Below are positions 37,075 through 48,499 of a stretch of DNA of 64,000 bases, one piece after another. This DNA is from Sipunculus nudus (lineage: Eukaryota > Annelida > Sipuncula > Golfingiida > Sipunculidae). A program made the translations under genes and the position numbers. The notes beneath the pieces are model-generated. The model did not search any database and was not told the origin of the DNA. It saw nothing but the letters and a program-made list of their open reading frames with translations. The stretch is taken from NCBI GenBank assembly GCA_026874595.1, contig CM049319.1, forward strand, positions 20,635,601-20,699,600. Direction: 5' to 3'. Position 1 is the stretch's first letter. The number at the start of each line of letters is the position of its first letter.

Positions 37075-39260
37075 AGCTTCTGCTGGGCATATAGTCCTGG
37101 GGCTGACGAGGGTCCTGTATGCAATCATATGTCCCCTATTTTTGACTTTTGATCCAGGTAGGACACCCTTATTGCAGTAAAAAAAATTGGGAAGACATGC
37201 TGGATCGTGCGCAGAAAGGGTGAAATTCAAGATGGCGTCCAAGATGGCCGCCGAACCATTGAATCATACATAACTCGAAAAGTAATTGGGGTAGGGGATT
37301 GATTTTGGTGTATTTGCCTGTGTTTTCAGGGTCAAGGAATCTATTGAAAACCATTTCCAAGACAATACCATATTTGGTTTCGGTGATATTCAATATGGCT
37401 GCCAATATGGCCGCCGTACCATAAAATCATACATAACTCAAAAAGTAATTGAGGTAAGGGAATGATTTTGGTGTCTTTGCCTTGTCTCAATATGGCTGCC
37501 AATATGGCCGCTGTACCATCGAATTGCATATGACAAGCAAAGGAATCAAGGTAGGGCTTTTCAAGTGTTAAAAAAATATTTCACTGGACACTTTCTGAGG
37601 ATAGCTTCAAGTTTAATTTTATTATTTGATGATGGAGAGAAATTGTCCAGATCCGTTAGTTGTTTGGTGTCCAGAGAAATATTGCTAACAGGAGTTTTCA
37701 ATGCGCGCCTTTGTCTTTCACAGATACCTTAATGTAAGAGTAAAAAATGAAACCTATACGTTGTGCAATTTGACACATATTCGAGCACCAAGCCCAGGAA
37801 CTGTTCAAATAGTTCCCTAAAGGTGGTAACACTGATTTTTATTAATTATGTCATGACACCAACAACACAGCCTGTTGGCTTATGCGATTGTTCCACTGGC
37901 AGAACATCTTTTGCTCTGGATTTGTCTCAAGTTCTGTCATTTTTTTCATGTTTGCTGTTCTTTTAGCTCAGCAGACTGTACGTCATTTGCCCTGGCAAAT
38001 ATCTTAAAAAACAAGAAATAAGGTAACTGTAATTTATATTCTACCGCCTAAAAAATGATTTGTGCACCCTGAATGTCATATTGGCACTTATAGTATCTAA
38101 TAGGCTTAGAATCCTATAACGCAACATAAGAGCTTCTGGAAATATCTTCAAGGAAATCTAAAGTTAAATGATCGTGACATATATTCTGCAAGCTACAGGG
38201 CTAAAAGATGATCTTGAACACCCAGACAGTCTGACTGGATTCAAATGGTGTCCGTAAACCTTAGAATATCTAACATCCAGGGAAGTTCTGGGCAAATCTC
38301 CTTTGAAACCTGAAATTAGGTTCTAATATAACATCCAGAGAGGTCTTTGGAAAGTTTTAATCGTATCCCTAAACTAGATCACCGTAAACTTAATGCTGTG
38401 AGCTAAAGGAAACGCACAAATTTAACACTGAAAGTCAGATTGGTACAAATCATAACAGTTTGACCCAGAATCTTCTCTCATCAACTTTTAGGTCCACCCT
38501 AAATCTCCATCAACAATTGAAACTGGGTCATTGTGATCTGTATTTTGTGAGCTACAAGCGGCAAATCTAATTTTGAGCACCCAGAAAGTCAGAAAGGGCA
38601 TCAGTCTTAAATGTTTGATATAAAAAAAATGTCTTCACTAAAGTAAAGGGAGGTCATCGTAATGTCTCCTTGGATATAAGAAATTAAGTCAATGGGACAT
38701 ATGTTCTCCAAGACTTGAGAAAGAACATGATTTGAGCACCCAATATGTTAGATGTACATGAATTGTAGCAGTTATCAAAGAAACTTATATTGGCAGCTAA
38801 TGTTATATTGGCAGCTAATGTTAACTAACACCAAAACCAAAAAAAAAAAATTCTTGAAAATAATTTCAAGAATCCCAGACATTGAAAACATAGGCAGAGA
38901 TACCAAACTGAATTCCCTACCTCAATTACTTTTTGAGTTATGTATGATTTTATGGTACGGCGGCCATATTGGCAGCCATATTGAATATCACCGTAACCAA
39001 ATACGGTATTGTCTTGGAAATGGTTTCAATAGATTTCTTGACCCTGAAAACATAGGCAAAGACACCAAAATCATTCCCCTACCTCAAATACTTTTCGAGT
39101 TATGTATGATTCAAAGGTTCGGCGGCCATCTTGGACGCCATCTTGAATTTCACCCTTTCTGCCCGCGATCCAGGATGTCTACCCAAGTTCATTTTTACTC
39201 CTCTAAAGGTGTCCTTTTTGCACACAGAACCCCCCTTAGCCCCCGGACTAATACCAGAAC
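37075..39260. mobile_element. Large inverted array of ~165-bp repeats
   Basis: The left arm (about 37080-37500) and right arm (about 38875-39258) are inverted copies of each other. Each holds two head-to-tail ~165-bp units with AATATGGCTGCCAATATGGC or AAGATGGCGTCCAAGATGGC, followed by ATCATACATAACTC and AAAGTAATTG. Between them (about 38040-38760) are diverged tandem units of about 160-195 bp sharing GAGCACCCAGAAAGTCAGA-like cores near 38056, 38216, 38420, 38575 and 38735. The frames that run through the arms on both strands (up to 214 codons) only read the repeats. It resembles a foldback-type element or rearranged satellite; no transposase was seen. Confidence 0.65.
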
Positions 39261-39434
39261 AAAAAAAAACCCTCTGCTGAATACAATGATGGCACATTCG
39301 CAAAAACAGCAGACTGAGGACGAAGATAAGGTAGGTGATAATCTGAATTTATACCAAAACTACTTAGCCATGGGATATGCCCTGGTTAACAATTAAGTGA
39401 ATAATAGAATAACTACAGAAAAAAATAAATAATC

Positions 39435-39725
39435 GGCTTCTGTGGCTCAGGGGTAGAGAGCACAGGACTCAAAATCCGGGAGACAGTGAGTTCGAATCTC
39501 ACCCGAGGCCGTGAGATTTTTCACGGTCCCCCCCCCCCCCACCCACCCAGTGTGAGCGCTCTGCAGGCTAAATCGGAAAGTCGTGCTCCATGGCAGTGTT
39601 TCAGTGAACGAGTGAACCTTTCGGGGATTCCTCGGTGGTTTGATGCAGCCATGGGGACAATAACGCACCCAGGGCCCGCAGGAGCAGTAGTTACCGGTTT
39701 TTACCGGCGATAACCTCCATTAAAA
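39435..39725 (+). mobile_element. tRNA-derived SINE
   Basis: The 5' 77 bases fold as a tRNA. The D stem is GCTC/GAGC, the anticodon loop CTCAAAA has anticodon CAA (Leu), and the T arm is GTGAG-TTCGAAT-CTCAC. The pol III A box TGGCTCAGGGG (39443-39453) and B box GTTCGAATC (39490-39498) are intact. The acceptor stem is imperfect and the long variable arm of a true tRNA-Leu is absent. About 215 bases of unrelated body, including a 13-base C run (39528-39540), lead to an A-rich end at AACCTCCATTAAAAAAATTG. This is the structure of a SINE and not of a functional tRNA gene. No other copy is seen in the window. Confidence 0.7.
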
Positions 39726-39938
39726 AAATTGTATATGAAAATAATATTAAAAAAGTTTAAAATTGTTGGCTAGATATAGAAAAGAAATCTAGAATGTTTG
39801 TTATCTATTGCATTACATTGTTTCCCCACTTTCGTCGTCAACCCTCAATGACAGTTTGTGGGACGCTGATTTATATAGAAGTTTCTCATGCTTTTCTTTA
39901 TTCCATTTTATTTTTTATTCTTTAATTTTATCTTCCTC

Positions 39939-39946
<8 letters not shown>

Positions 39947-39988
<42 letters not shown>
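39947..39988. repeat. (TA)n microsatellite
   Basis: A TA tract, with a further ATGTATATAT microsatellite at about 40285-40340. The 146-codon open frame at 39808-40248 reads through this tract and is not called. Confidence 0.9.
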
Positions 39989-39991
<3 letters not shown>

Positions 39992-40746
39992 GGCCATCAG
40001 CATCTGCCAAATCCCCACTTTGTCATCAGCAATACTCCCGTTTCTGTCTCTCAGCTACGTCTTCAACCTTGCATACTCAAATTCTTGGTAAAATCCCATT
40101 TATTTTTTTTTCAAAAGGCAGTTCTGCAATTGGGGATGGGTTGATGCAAGATAAGTCCAAGAAAGGAAAGGACCCCTTTAAGAAATGTAATTGCAAAACT
40201 GAAAGTACTTCTGAAGGACTGATCTCTTCAAATGGCCTTAGTGCATGATCTATGTGTGCATATAGATCACGCGCGCTCCATATATTTATATATACATGTA
40301 TATATATGTATATATATGTATATATATGTATATATATACTTATGTAAGTTTGTCATAACATAGATATTTATAATTAACCTAAAAGTGACATGTATGTATG
40401 TATATGTAATATTATATGTTTTAATGAAATTGGTAGATGGGAGGCCGACTTAACAAGGCTCTCGATCAGTCATTAAACCATGCAACTTAGCTGGTTATAA
40501 GGAACCTTTCATATTACAAAAAGGAAATCATTCAAATAAACAGTGCACTTAAGATTATTATTTTCAACAATTGAAAGGCAGCTGTTTTACGGGTTGCAAT
40601 CCAAATATCTCAGTGAGAAAAATATACGAACAATAGATAGGTCCAAAAGAAGCGTCATTGGGTGAAAGCGCACTTAAAATCAAGTTTGGTGTGAAAAGAG
40701 TAAAAAGATTAGTGTATGTATTATTCTTATTATTTTATCATAAAAG

Positions 40747-41001
40747 AGCCTACACAGTCTCCTCGAAATGCCGGAAGTATGGCATTGGATAGGGAAACCA
40801 CACAATCAACGTTCCGGAGGTGTTATGTTTGAAAATTGTGATGATAATTTCAATAAATATTTCAACTGTTTCAGCAAAATCCTAAATCCTTCAGCATTGC
40901 AGACACTTATATATACTGATGAAATAGAGTCGGTAAACCCCATTGGTGTACATCACTGCTTCCGGTACGCCTTATATCACTTAAAAGTTCTCATGAATTA
41001 G
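40747..41001 (+). pseudogene. Fragment of transposon-associated protein family (part 1)
   Basis: The open frame reads MPEVWHWIGKPHNQRSGG, then SALQTLIYTDEIESVNPIGV and a YALYHLKVL stretch before TAG-type ends. The pattern (hydrophobic strand, Y-D-E-x-E-x-x-N-P-x-G) is one I associate with a large uncharacterised, multi-copy protein family in marine animal genomes, probably tied to a transposon. This rests on memory of the motif and not on a search. The frame is a fragment without a complete domain. The matching downstream part of the same family appears at 47921-48247 on the same strand. Confidence 0.35.
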
Positions 41002-43948
41002 GCATATTGCCATGACCATAATACCGGAGCTAGTTTTACTCAGATTAACTTATTTTTACAGCTGGAACATTTATTTATGTATTCTTTTATCAATAGCACT
41101 GCAAAATGACGGAATCCACGGAGTTTCTATTGTGCCGAACTTTCAGTGAAGCTACATAATTATTCTGAAATCGGGCCACATTATTCTATCATAGGTCCCG
41201 GATGAAGATTAATGACGTTTCTGTTACACACCCGGACGATATCAGTCACGGCCCAGGGGGCTCAGCAATATCAACCATTCGAATCACGGAAATCAGTCCG
41301 ACCTACCAATCATAAGGCGTATATGATATCATTTATATATTTATCGTATTTGCTTACGCTCCCGATAGGTGTTAATAAAACTGAACGAGATGTCAGAAAA
41401 TAATTTATTCCATAATTGATTCTTTTAATATCATGGAAAGAGTGAGTAATTAAGAAATTTTACGGACCCAGTGGAGAAATGTATACGTCCTGAAAAAAAC
41501 TGTTATTAGACATTCTTACACCAGTTTGAAGGCTGTCACAAAGTGGCCTGGAAATGAGTATAAATTACAGAGTTTAGTGAGGGTACTGTTGTGCAGATAC
41601 TCCAGCAGGTTGCTGGTTAGGATGCTTTGAAGAGGGGGTGTCGATTGCACCCACAAACTGCAGAAGTTGTGAAATATCATCCGCAAAAAAATGGAAAAAA
41701 AATTAAACGTCAAAGATCTGGTTTGAGGGACAAAAGAGTTTATAAAGAAAAATGTGATAATTTTAGTCGTGGGATGACAAATGAAGCATCAAAATATTGG
41801 AAAAACATTTGGGGGAAGCATCAAAATATTGGAGCGATATGTGGGGTATAAACAATAAAGGTTTTCAAACAATCAAACATTCCTGGACTACCTTGCATTA
41901 CAACGACGGTCCAGTTTAACCTGCAGCGCCTGTTTCAGGCCCCTCATTGACTGAAAAAGGCATTTTAGAACAGGCAGTTCACACATATTTCTGATTTAAA
42001 GAAAGAATATCCAAGAGCTTTTTTTGTCTCCAAATTTAATTATTTGCATACATCCCACAAAAACTGAAACATTACTTGCCAGGTAGGCACCAGTGGTGTC
42101 TTCGCTTTGAAGCAAAGCATGCCTTCTCTAAAAGGTTAAAATCGAAATCATTAAAAACCTTCTTAAGCAATCAGTAAAACACTAAACATACCTTTGGTAC
42201 AAATAGTTGAGAGCTAATGGTCTGCGGACCCAAGATTTTGTGTATTCTGGCGATACAATAGATAAAGGTCAGGAGATCATTTTCACGGACGATCATCCAT
42301 GGTTTGATACTGACATGAAATGAGGCCATCCTTAAAAAAAAATCTGTGTAAGGGCTAACATTGGTCCCAAAAGGAGTCATCAGGTAGCTGGGAAAAACAT
42401 TTTAAAACAGGATCAGGAGGTTACTTTACCTTTGATAGCTGGGAAAAACATTTTAAAACATGATCAGGAGGTTACTTCACCTTTGATAACCGAGTTAGTA
42501 TAATTGAGGTTTATGAGTTCATATCCGTACTCCATTCATTTCTCGCATCGCATTCATATACAATGGCACACATGAACATTTCCATCAAGTCCTTTCATCA
42601 AAAACTACATATCCTTATTAGCCTAAATGGATGCAATGAAACAGGTTCCTAATTAAGGCTTATTACACTTTCTTTTAGATTCAGGCATAGGCCCCCTTTA
42701 AAGTGACGTTTTTCCTTTACTTTCACATTCTGGACACATGGGCAGAACTGTTTTCCATTGTTTCTTCATTTCACTGTCAGTATTTGCCCCTGGCTCAGCA
42801 CAGTAGGCACACACTTCCTGAGATCAGAAGGAACAGGAATAAAAGCTTCACTCCAGAAGAGATGCCTAGTTTTGTGAAAACAAAGTTTTCCAAAAGGTGC
42901 CCTAAAACAAAGAGCGTTTATTAGTTTTCTGACAAATCAAGCATATTTTGTGTATTTATTTACAAATTAAATGTATAAAAGTTATAGTTCCATTTTCAAA
43001 TGCAATTCAAGTGTTATTATCTTGTAGATGTTACGTCGGATGTAAGGCGGTATGTTCACACCAAGTCTTGCAACATCATACTTTGATGTCGTGCTTCATG
43101 GCTCTGGTATGGTAGACAAGGGATGTCTGCTTGTTTGTCAATGCTATAGCTACACCAGTTTCATAATATTGAAGCGTTTTCCATGTCTTTTTTTTTAACT
43201 CAGCTGACTGTGAGTCAACTGAGACATGGTTATGGTGCTTTGTCCGTCGTGTTGTGGTGACGTAAACTGTATATATTTGTTATTTTAACAAATATTTTTC
43301 TAATTTTTCTTTTGTATTTAAAAGTATGATTGCATTAAAAATTATCATTGCATATAAAAACTGAGCTAAAGTTCCATATCTCCGAGGGGTTGAGACAGAC
43401 CCGTCAGTATCACCGTTTCAGCTATGTTGTACCATTTTCAAATAATACCTGCAAAAAGAAAGCCAAGCACTTTTTTTCTATTATAAGGCATTGGAATCTC
43501 TATCGTTTCTCTTAAGGTTCTTCAAAAGGCATGAATCGAAAAATAAGATTTATATTTTATTTTACTTTGATCACCTGAAAACCGATTTTTTTCCAATTTT
43601 CATCTCAACATTGTTTACGCTAGCTGGCAAAATTGTTAACCTTTTTATATAATTTTAGCCTTCCACTCTAAATATCTCCAGAAAATGTACATCTTACAAT
43701 AACTGTGGAATTCGGGCGTGGTCCCAAATAAGTGTTATTCTCTCAACTGTTTTCTGAATACTCATTAATGATTAACTGTTCCTTGCACATTGTCTCCCCC
43801 TTATACTGGCCCCTGGCAGTGTGATTAGTTGGTCATGTATTTATTCTGAAATATGCATCACTGTGTGCATTGCATATTCTTCTGCAGATCATTTTCTGTC
43901 TTATTGAAGCATTATTGCTGGGTTCATTCAAAAGAGCCGGGTTTATGT
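41002..43948. other. No gene seen; small tandem repeat
   Basis: The stretch contains a ~51-bp tandem duplication (GCTGGGAAAAACATTTTAAA with GGATCAGGAGGTTACTT-like sequence) at about 42388-42490. Near 43195-43260 a stretch with TCAGCTGACTGTGAGTCAAC and GTCCGTCGTGTTGTGG resembles a dispersed repeat common in bivalve sequence, recalled and not searched. Short open frames here show no family resemblance. Confidence 0.35.
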
Positions 43949-46900
43949 TAACTATAACTATATTTATTTCGTATAGCGCCATTTTTACACGTATGTTTCA
44001 AATGCGCTTTACAACTAAAACATCATACTTAAAAATAGAACCACATATTTACTAAATTATCAATGACACTAAAAAGCTAAAATAGTTATATCGGTAAAAA
44101 AATAAAAATATTTAGGTATAGTATTTTCTAAAAAGGTAAGTTTTAACGTCCTTCTTAAATTGTTCAATACGTGATACTGCTTTCAGTTCTTCTGGAATGC
44201 TATTCCATAGCTCTAGACCACAAACACTGAAAGATCGCGAAGCAAAAGTTTTCCGTTTTGTAGGGGGTACTACGAGCCTTCTTACACCCCTGTCAGATCT
44301 AAACCCTAATCTGCCTGGTTTCTGTACCTCTATCAATTTCTTAAGGTAATCTGGTGCAGTTCCTTCTAAGCATTTGAAGACAACGGTCAAGACTTTATGT
44401 TCTATGCGAGCACGAATAGGTAACCAGTGTAATGCCTTACGAGCTTCCGTTGCACTTTCGTATTTTTCCTTGTTTAATACTAATTTTGCTGCAATGTTTT
44501 GCACACGTTGTAGCTTTTTAATTGATCTTTCTGGTAAACCAAATAAAATTCCATTGCAATAGGCAAGGTGAGACATGACTAGTCCACGAACTAATGTGTG
44601 GGTTGCTTCCATCGTGAGTATGGATCTGATCTGCTTAATTCTATGAATATTATGCATTGCAGTTCTACATTTCAATGAAATGTGATGTTTGAAATTTAGC
44701 TGCTTGTCCAGCCAAGCTCCCAAGTATTTAGTATTATCTGAAAGTTCAACGATTTCTGCGTTTACATTTAACTGAGATGATGTGCATTTTTATAACTGTC
44801 CATTGTTACCAAACATAAAGAATTCTGTCTTGGAATTATTCATTTTCAGTCTGTTCGAGTCCATCCACGTTTTAATGTCTTTCGCACAAGTTTCCAGTTT
44901 TCGGGTGGTGGCTTTCTCTGCTTGACGATTGTTAGCACTGAATGAACACTTAATTGCATGGTCATCTGCATATCCATGAAGTTGGATGTCTCCTGGAATA
45001 ACTTCCTGTATTGTACTGGCATACGCCAGATAAAGGATTGGCCCTGCACAGCTTCCTTGAGGAACCGAAAAAGTTAGGTCCATATTCCTTGAAAACTTGT
45101 CACCTATTTTGACTTTACATGATTTGGGTCTTAGGTAACTGTCAAACCATTACAGAACTTTTCCATTTATACCGAATTTATTGTATAGCACTTCTAATAA
45201 AATTGAGTGATCAACCGTGTCAAAAGCGGCTGACAAATCTATTGCCATCATTGCTGTAATTTCCTGACGTTCCATCGCCCATAATATGTCGTCAGTCATT
45301 TTGATTAGTGCAGTTTCACACGAGTAATTAGCTCTGTATGCTGACTGATAATCTGGCATTAATTCTTGACTCTTAGTATGTTGATTAAATTCAGACAAGG
45401 CTGCTTTCTCGAGTACTTTTGATAAAAATGGTAAATTACTCACAGGTCTGTAATTTGAAGATATTAATTCAAGACCAGTTTTTGTCAGAAGGGGACGTAC
45501 TATAGCCTCCTTCCAAATTCTGGGAAATCTCCCATCAACCAGTGAAATGTTAATAATGTCTGTTATTTTTCCGATCACTGCTGGAAGCATTTTCTTCGGA
45601 AGAATAGTTGGCAGTGCATCTGTTTCACAGCTCTTACTTGGCAAACTATTGATAATGGCTGTAACTTCTCTCTGAGACAGAGGCCTGAAATTATTTAAAG
45701 ATTTTACATCTTTTCTTGTTGGCTAATAATGTGGAAATTTGTCCAGACTTGATCTTATTTTGTTTATTTTACTCAGGAAAAAGACGGCAAATTGGTTGGC
45801 TAGGTCCTCATCACATAGCCCCTTTGGCAGTGGATTGTCTTTATTAACACCTGTAATCTCAGTGACAAGCTTGTATAATTTCTTTGTGTTATCTCCGCAT
45901 TCTTGTATCTTTTCACTTAGTGTTTTTATTTTTGATAATTTAAGCATGTTGTTATATTTCGCACGTTCTAATTTTAGAGCTTTCAATGTAAAATCTGTCC
46001 TGTATTTTGTCCACAACCTCTCCCTGCGTCTTAGTTTTCTTTTTTGTTCTTTAATGTCCTCATTATACCATGGATACTTCTTTCTGTTGGTTAATGTCTT
46101 AGCTTTAAGTGGGGCATGTTTGTCGAGAATGACACGGAAATCACTTTCTAACTTGTTTACTAATATGTCAATGTCACTGTTTTTATCAGACAATGTGATT
46201 TCATTTAGATCCTTTTCATCTCTGTTGTGTTTATTTCATTTAACTGTCTATAGTAACACACCTGTGATGTGATGTCATCTTTTGGAGTTGTAAGTTCACA
46301 GACTACAGCACGATGATCGGAAATAAAAGGTCCAGGTACACATTTGGTCACTCTGATATTACTGCCCGCCTCAGTGATTACCACATTTAATATGTTGCCA
46401 GCTGTATGAGTATAGAAATCCACGTGCTGTGGTGAGGCCTAGGGCACACAGTGTATCCCTTAGAATTTCAGCATCATGATCATATTCATCATTTAAATGT
46501 ATGTTTAAATCTCCCATGAAAATGTTGTTCGAGTCTGTTGTGATAGAGTCTGCGAGTATATCTGTGAATTCATCTAACTGCGTTTGTTATTGGATTTCTA
46601 GCAGAATAAGGTGGATGATACACTGCATTTATCATTAATGATACCTTGCTTGATGTTGTTATTTTCCATTTAACAAGATGCATGGATTGTAGCTGACGGT
46701 TTGTTTGTCTCTGAACAGCCAGGGCGGAATCGTAAATAATAGCAAGTCCCCCACCCCTGCGTTCACGGTTTACGAAGTCAACACGATAGACGTGTTTTGT
46801 AAGTTCACTTGTTCCTAGCCATGCGTCGTCATCTTCATTTCCAAGCTATGTTTCAGTCACTACACATATATCCGCATTGATCTCAGTTAAAAAGTCAATT

Positions 46901-47330
46901 AATAGCATATCTTTGTTTCCAATTGACCGGGCATTCACCAGAACTGCCTGAATGCCTTTAGATTTATTACCTCTAGTCAGTTTGTCATTTAACTGATAAA
47001 CTTGCTTCAGACTTTTCAGGTTGTCCACACATACTCCCCCATGGTGTTTATGATTGCGTTGTTTACCGGCTATGGTTCCCCTTCTATTAAATCTAAGTTT
47101 TCTGATGGTTGTAACAGCATTAGCATTTAATATCTTCAGTCTATAATCTTTTTTAATGTTCTCACCTATGTGAATAAGTTCATTTTTGTACTGGAGAACT
47201 GCGTTTCTTGTCTTGTTGCCGGTCCGGTCACTATGTAATCATTCCGGGGCGGGCGGTAGGTAATCCAAGCGCTTGAGCGCTGTTGCTAGTATGGTCCCCA
47301 GGTAAACAAACCTCGGTGGACGATAATTCA
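43949..47330 (-). mobile_element. Degenerate L2/CR1-like LINE
   Basis: On the minus strand the order is endonuclease (NARSIGNK and ICVVTET near 46850-47000; PFISDHRAVVCEL near 46300), reverse transcriptase (NYRPVSNLPFLSKVLEKA and FDTVDHSILLEVL within 45150-45644; SVPQGSCAGPILYLAY and YADDHAIK within 44790-45083), then a C-terminal region (WLDKQLNFKHHI to FKKDVKTYLFRKYYT, 44112-44723). One frame spans 46193 to 44112 and is cut by stops at 45723-45725, 45150-45152 and 44790-44792; the endonuclease is in other frames. The 3' end has GTTGTAAAGCGC, GGCGCTATACG and ATAGTT repeats near 43950, the tail style of L2/CR1 elements. The catalytic YADD is kept but the copy cannot be active. Confidence 0.85.
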
Positions 47331-47920
47331 AGTACTCGAATACACCGCATGATTCTACCATAAATAAGCAGTAATGTCACCAAATACCTCAGGCACTGTG
47401 ATATTTTAACGTTAATAATTCCTTGTGTTGAGTTTTGAAGTTGTTAAAAACAGAAGTCTCTTAAAAATTTGCATTATTCATTAGCACTAAGAACGACACG
47501 CGCAGCTCACTACAGCGCCATCTGCCACTCCATGATATTATGGCTATCACATGAAGTTGTATTCTCACAAGTTATCAACGGTCACAGGTCACCTGATTTA
47601 CTTTGGGATTATTGTGATAGCTCCCTATGATAAAATCATTCCCTGTTTTCATTAGTCCATAACTTTGGCAATGTAACTGTTATCATTCCAGTTCGACATC
47701 ATCCAATGAACTTCAAAATATGTGCATTTATTTTGTCACTTGAACCCTAGAGACCCGATATATTTATATAAACGGAACCACATTAATCCTGCGTTATTGT
47801 ACAAAGCATGACACTGCAAAGAGTTAAATCTGAAAAAAAAGTGGTGATTTAAGGCCCTTTGTTAAAGATAAGAAGACTTTAAAAGAAAATTTTAATACAA
47901 GGAGACCTTGTAGGTGTTGT

Positions 47921-48247
47921 TTGATTACAAAGATGGAAATGAAAGAGCAGATTGATCATTCGGATAACTTGGGAGCAGTGAGAGGTCATTTTGAGCAGGT
48001 TGAAGCGATTGCTACAGATCCTGAAATCAGTCCTCAGTTTGGAGTAGAGAGCAAATCACTCTTATCTGCCCTTAATTATTACCATATCATTAATGATATA
48101 TGTCATGATGTTTCCGTAGGTGTTGCTGTGCATGTAACGGAAAATTTGATTGAATATTATGTTCAGGCTGATGCTGCACCTACTCGTGTCAAGACTTCAA
48201 ATTCAGCGCAATTTCTAAAACTTATAAGCCATGTCCTCTGTACATGA
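47921..48247 (+). pseudogene. Fragment of transposon-associated protein family (part 2)
   Basis: A 108-codon open frame from ATG 47936 or upstream reads FEQVEAIATDPEISPQFGV, then SALNYYHIINDICHDVSVGV and ENLIEYYVQ. The motif YYH-x(n)-CHD-x(2,3)-GV resembles a conserved YFHV...MHD..EGV motif that I recall in the same family as the fragment at 40747-41001. Both fragments lie on + in the expected order with a minus-strand LINE between them. The Met of MHD is replaced here. Confidence rests on motif memory only. Confidence 0.35.
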
Positions 48248-48499
48248 CATCGTCTAAACTTTCTTCGAAGCAAAATGCAGTACAGATATGGTGCCTGCTA
48301 AGACCCAGGGGGCGGAAAATGACAGGCTTTTGTGTCTAATGGAAATGTTTAATATCATTTGCACTAAAAAATTGTCTTTTGGCGGGATATAGGTCCACAT
48401 GTTTTAAACATGTCTTTCTTTAAAACATATTTAAAGTGAGTTATGTTGCATCTACTTTAACTATCCCCACTTTTTGCAGTGTATGACAGTATATGTTTG

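Noticed and set aside
38752-39396. 214-codon + frame and matching minus frames at 37045-37529
   Set aside because: They read the inverted ~165-bp repeat units and repeat the same peptide in both arms; no start context, splice signal or family resemblance.
39435-39511. Functional tRNA-Leu(CAA) gene
   Set aside because: The acceptor stem has mismatches, the long class II variable arm is missing, and the sequence continues into a SINE-like body with an A-rich end.
45739-46272. 177-codon + strand frame rich in Leu, Phe and Ser
   Set aside because: It is the antisense shadow of the L2/CR1-like LINE ORF2 on the minus strand.
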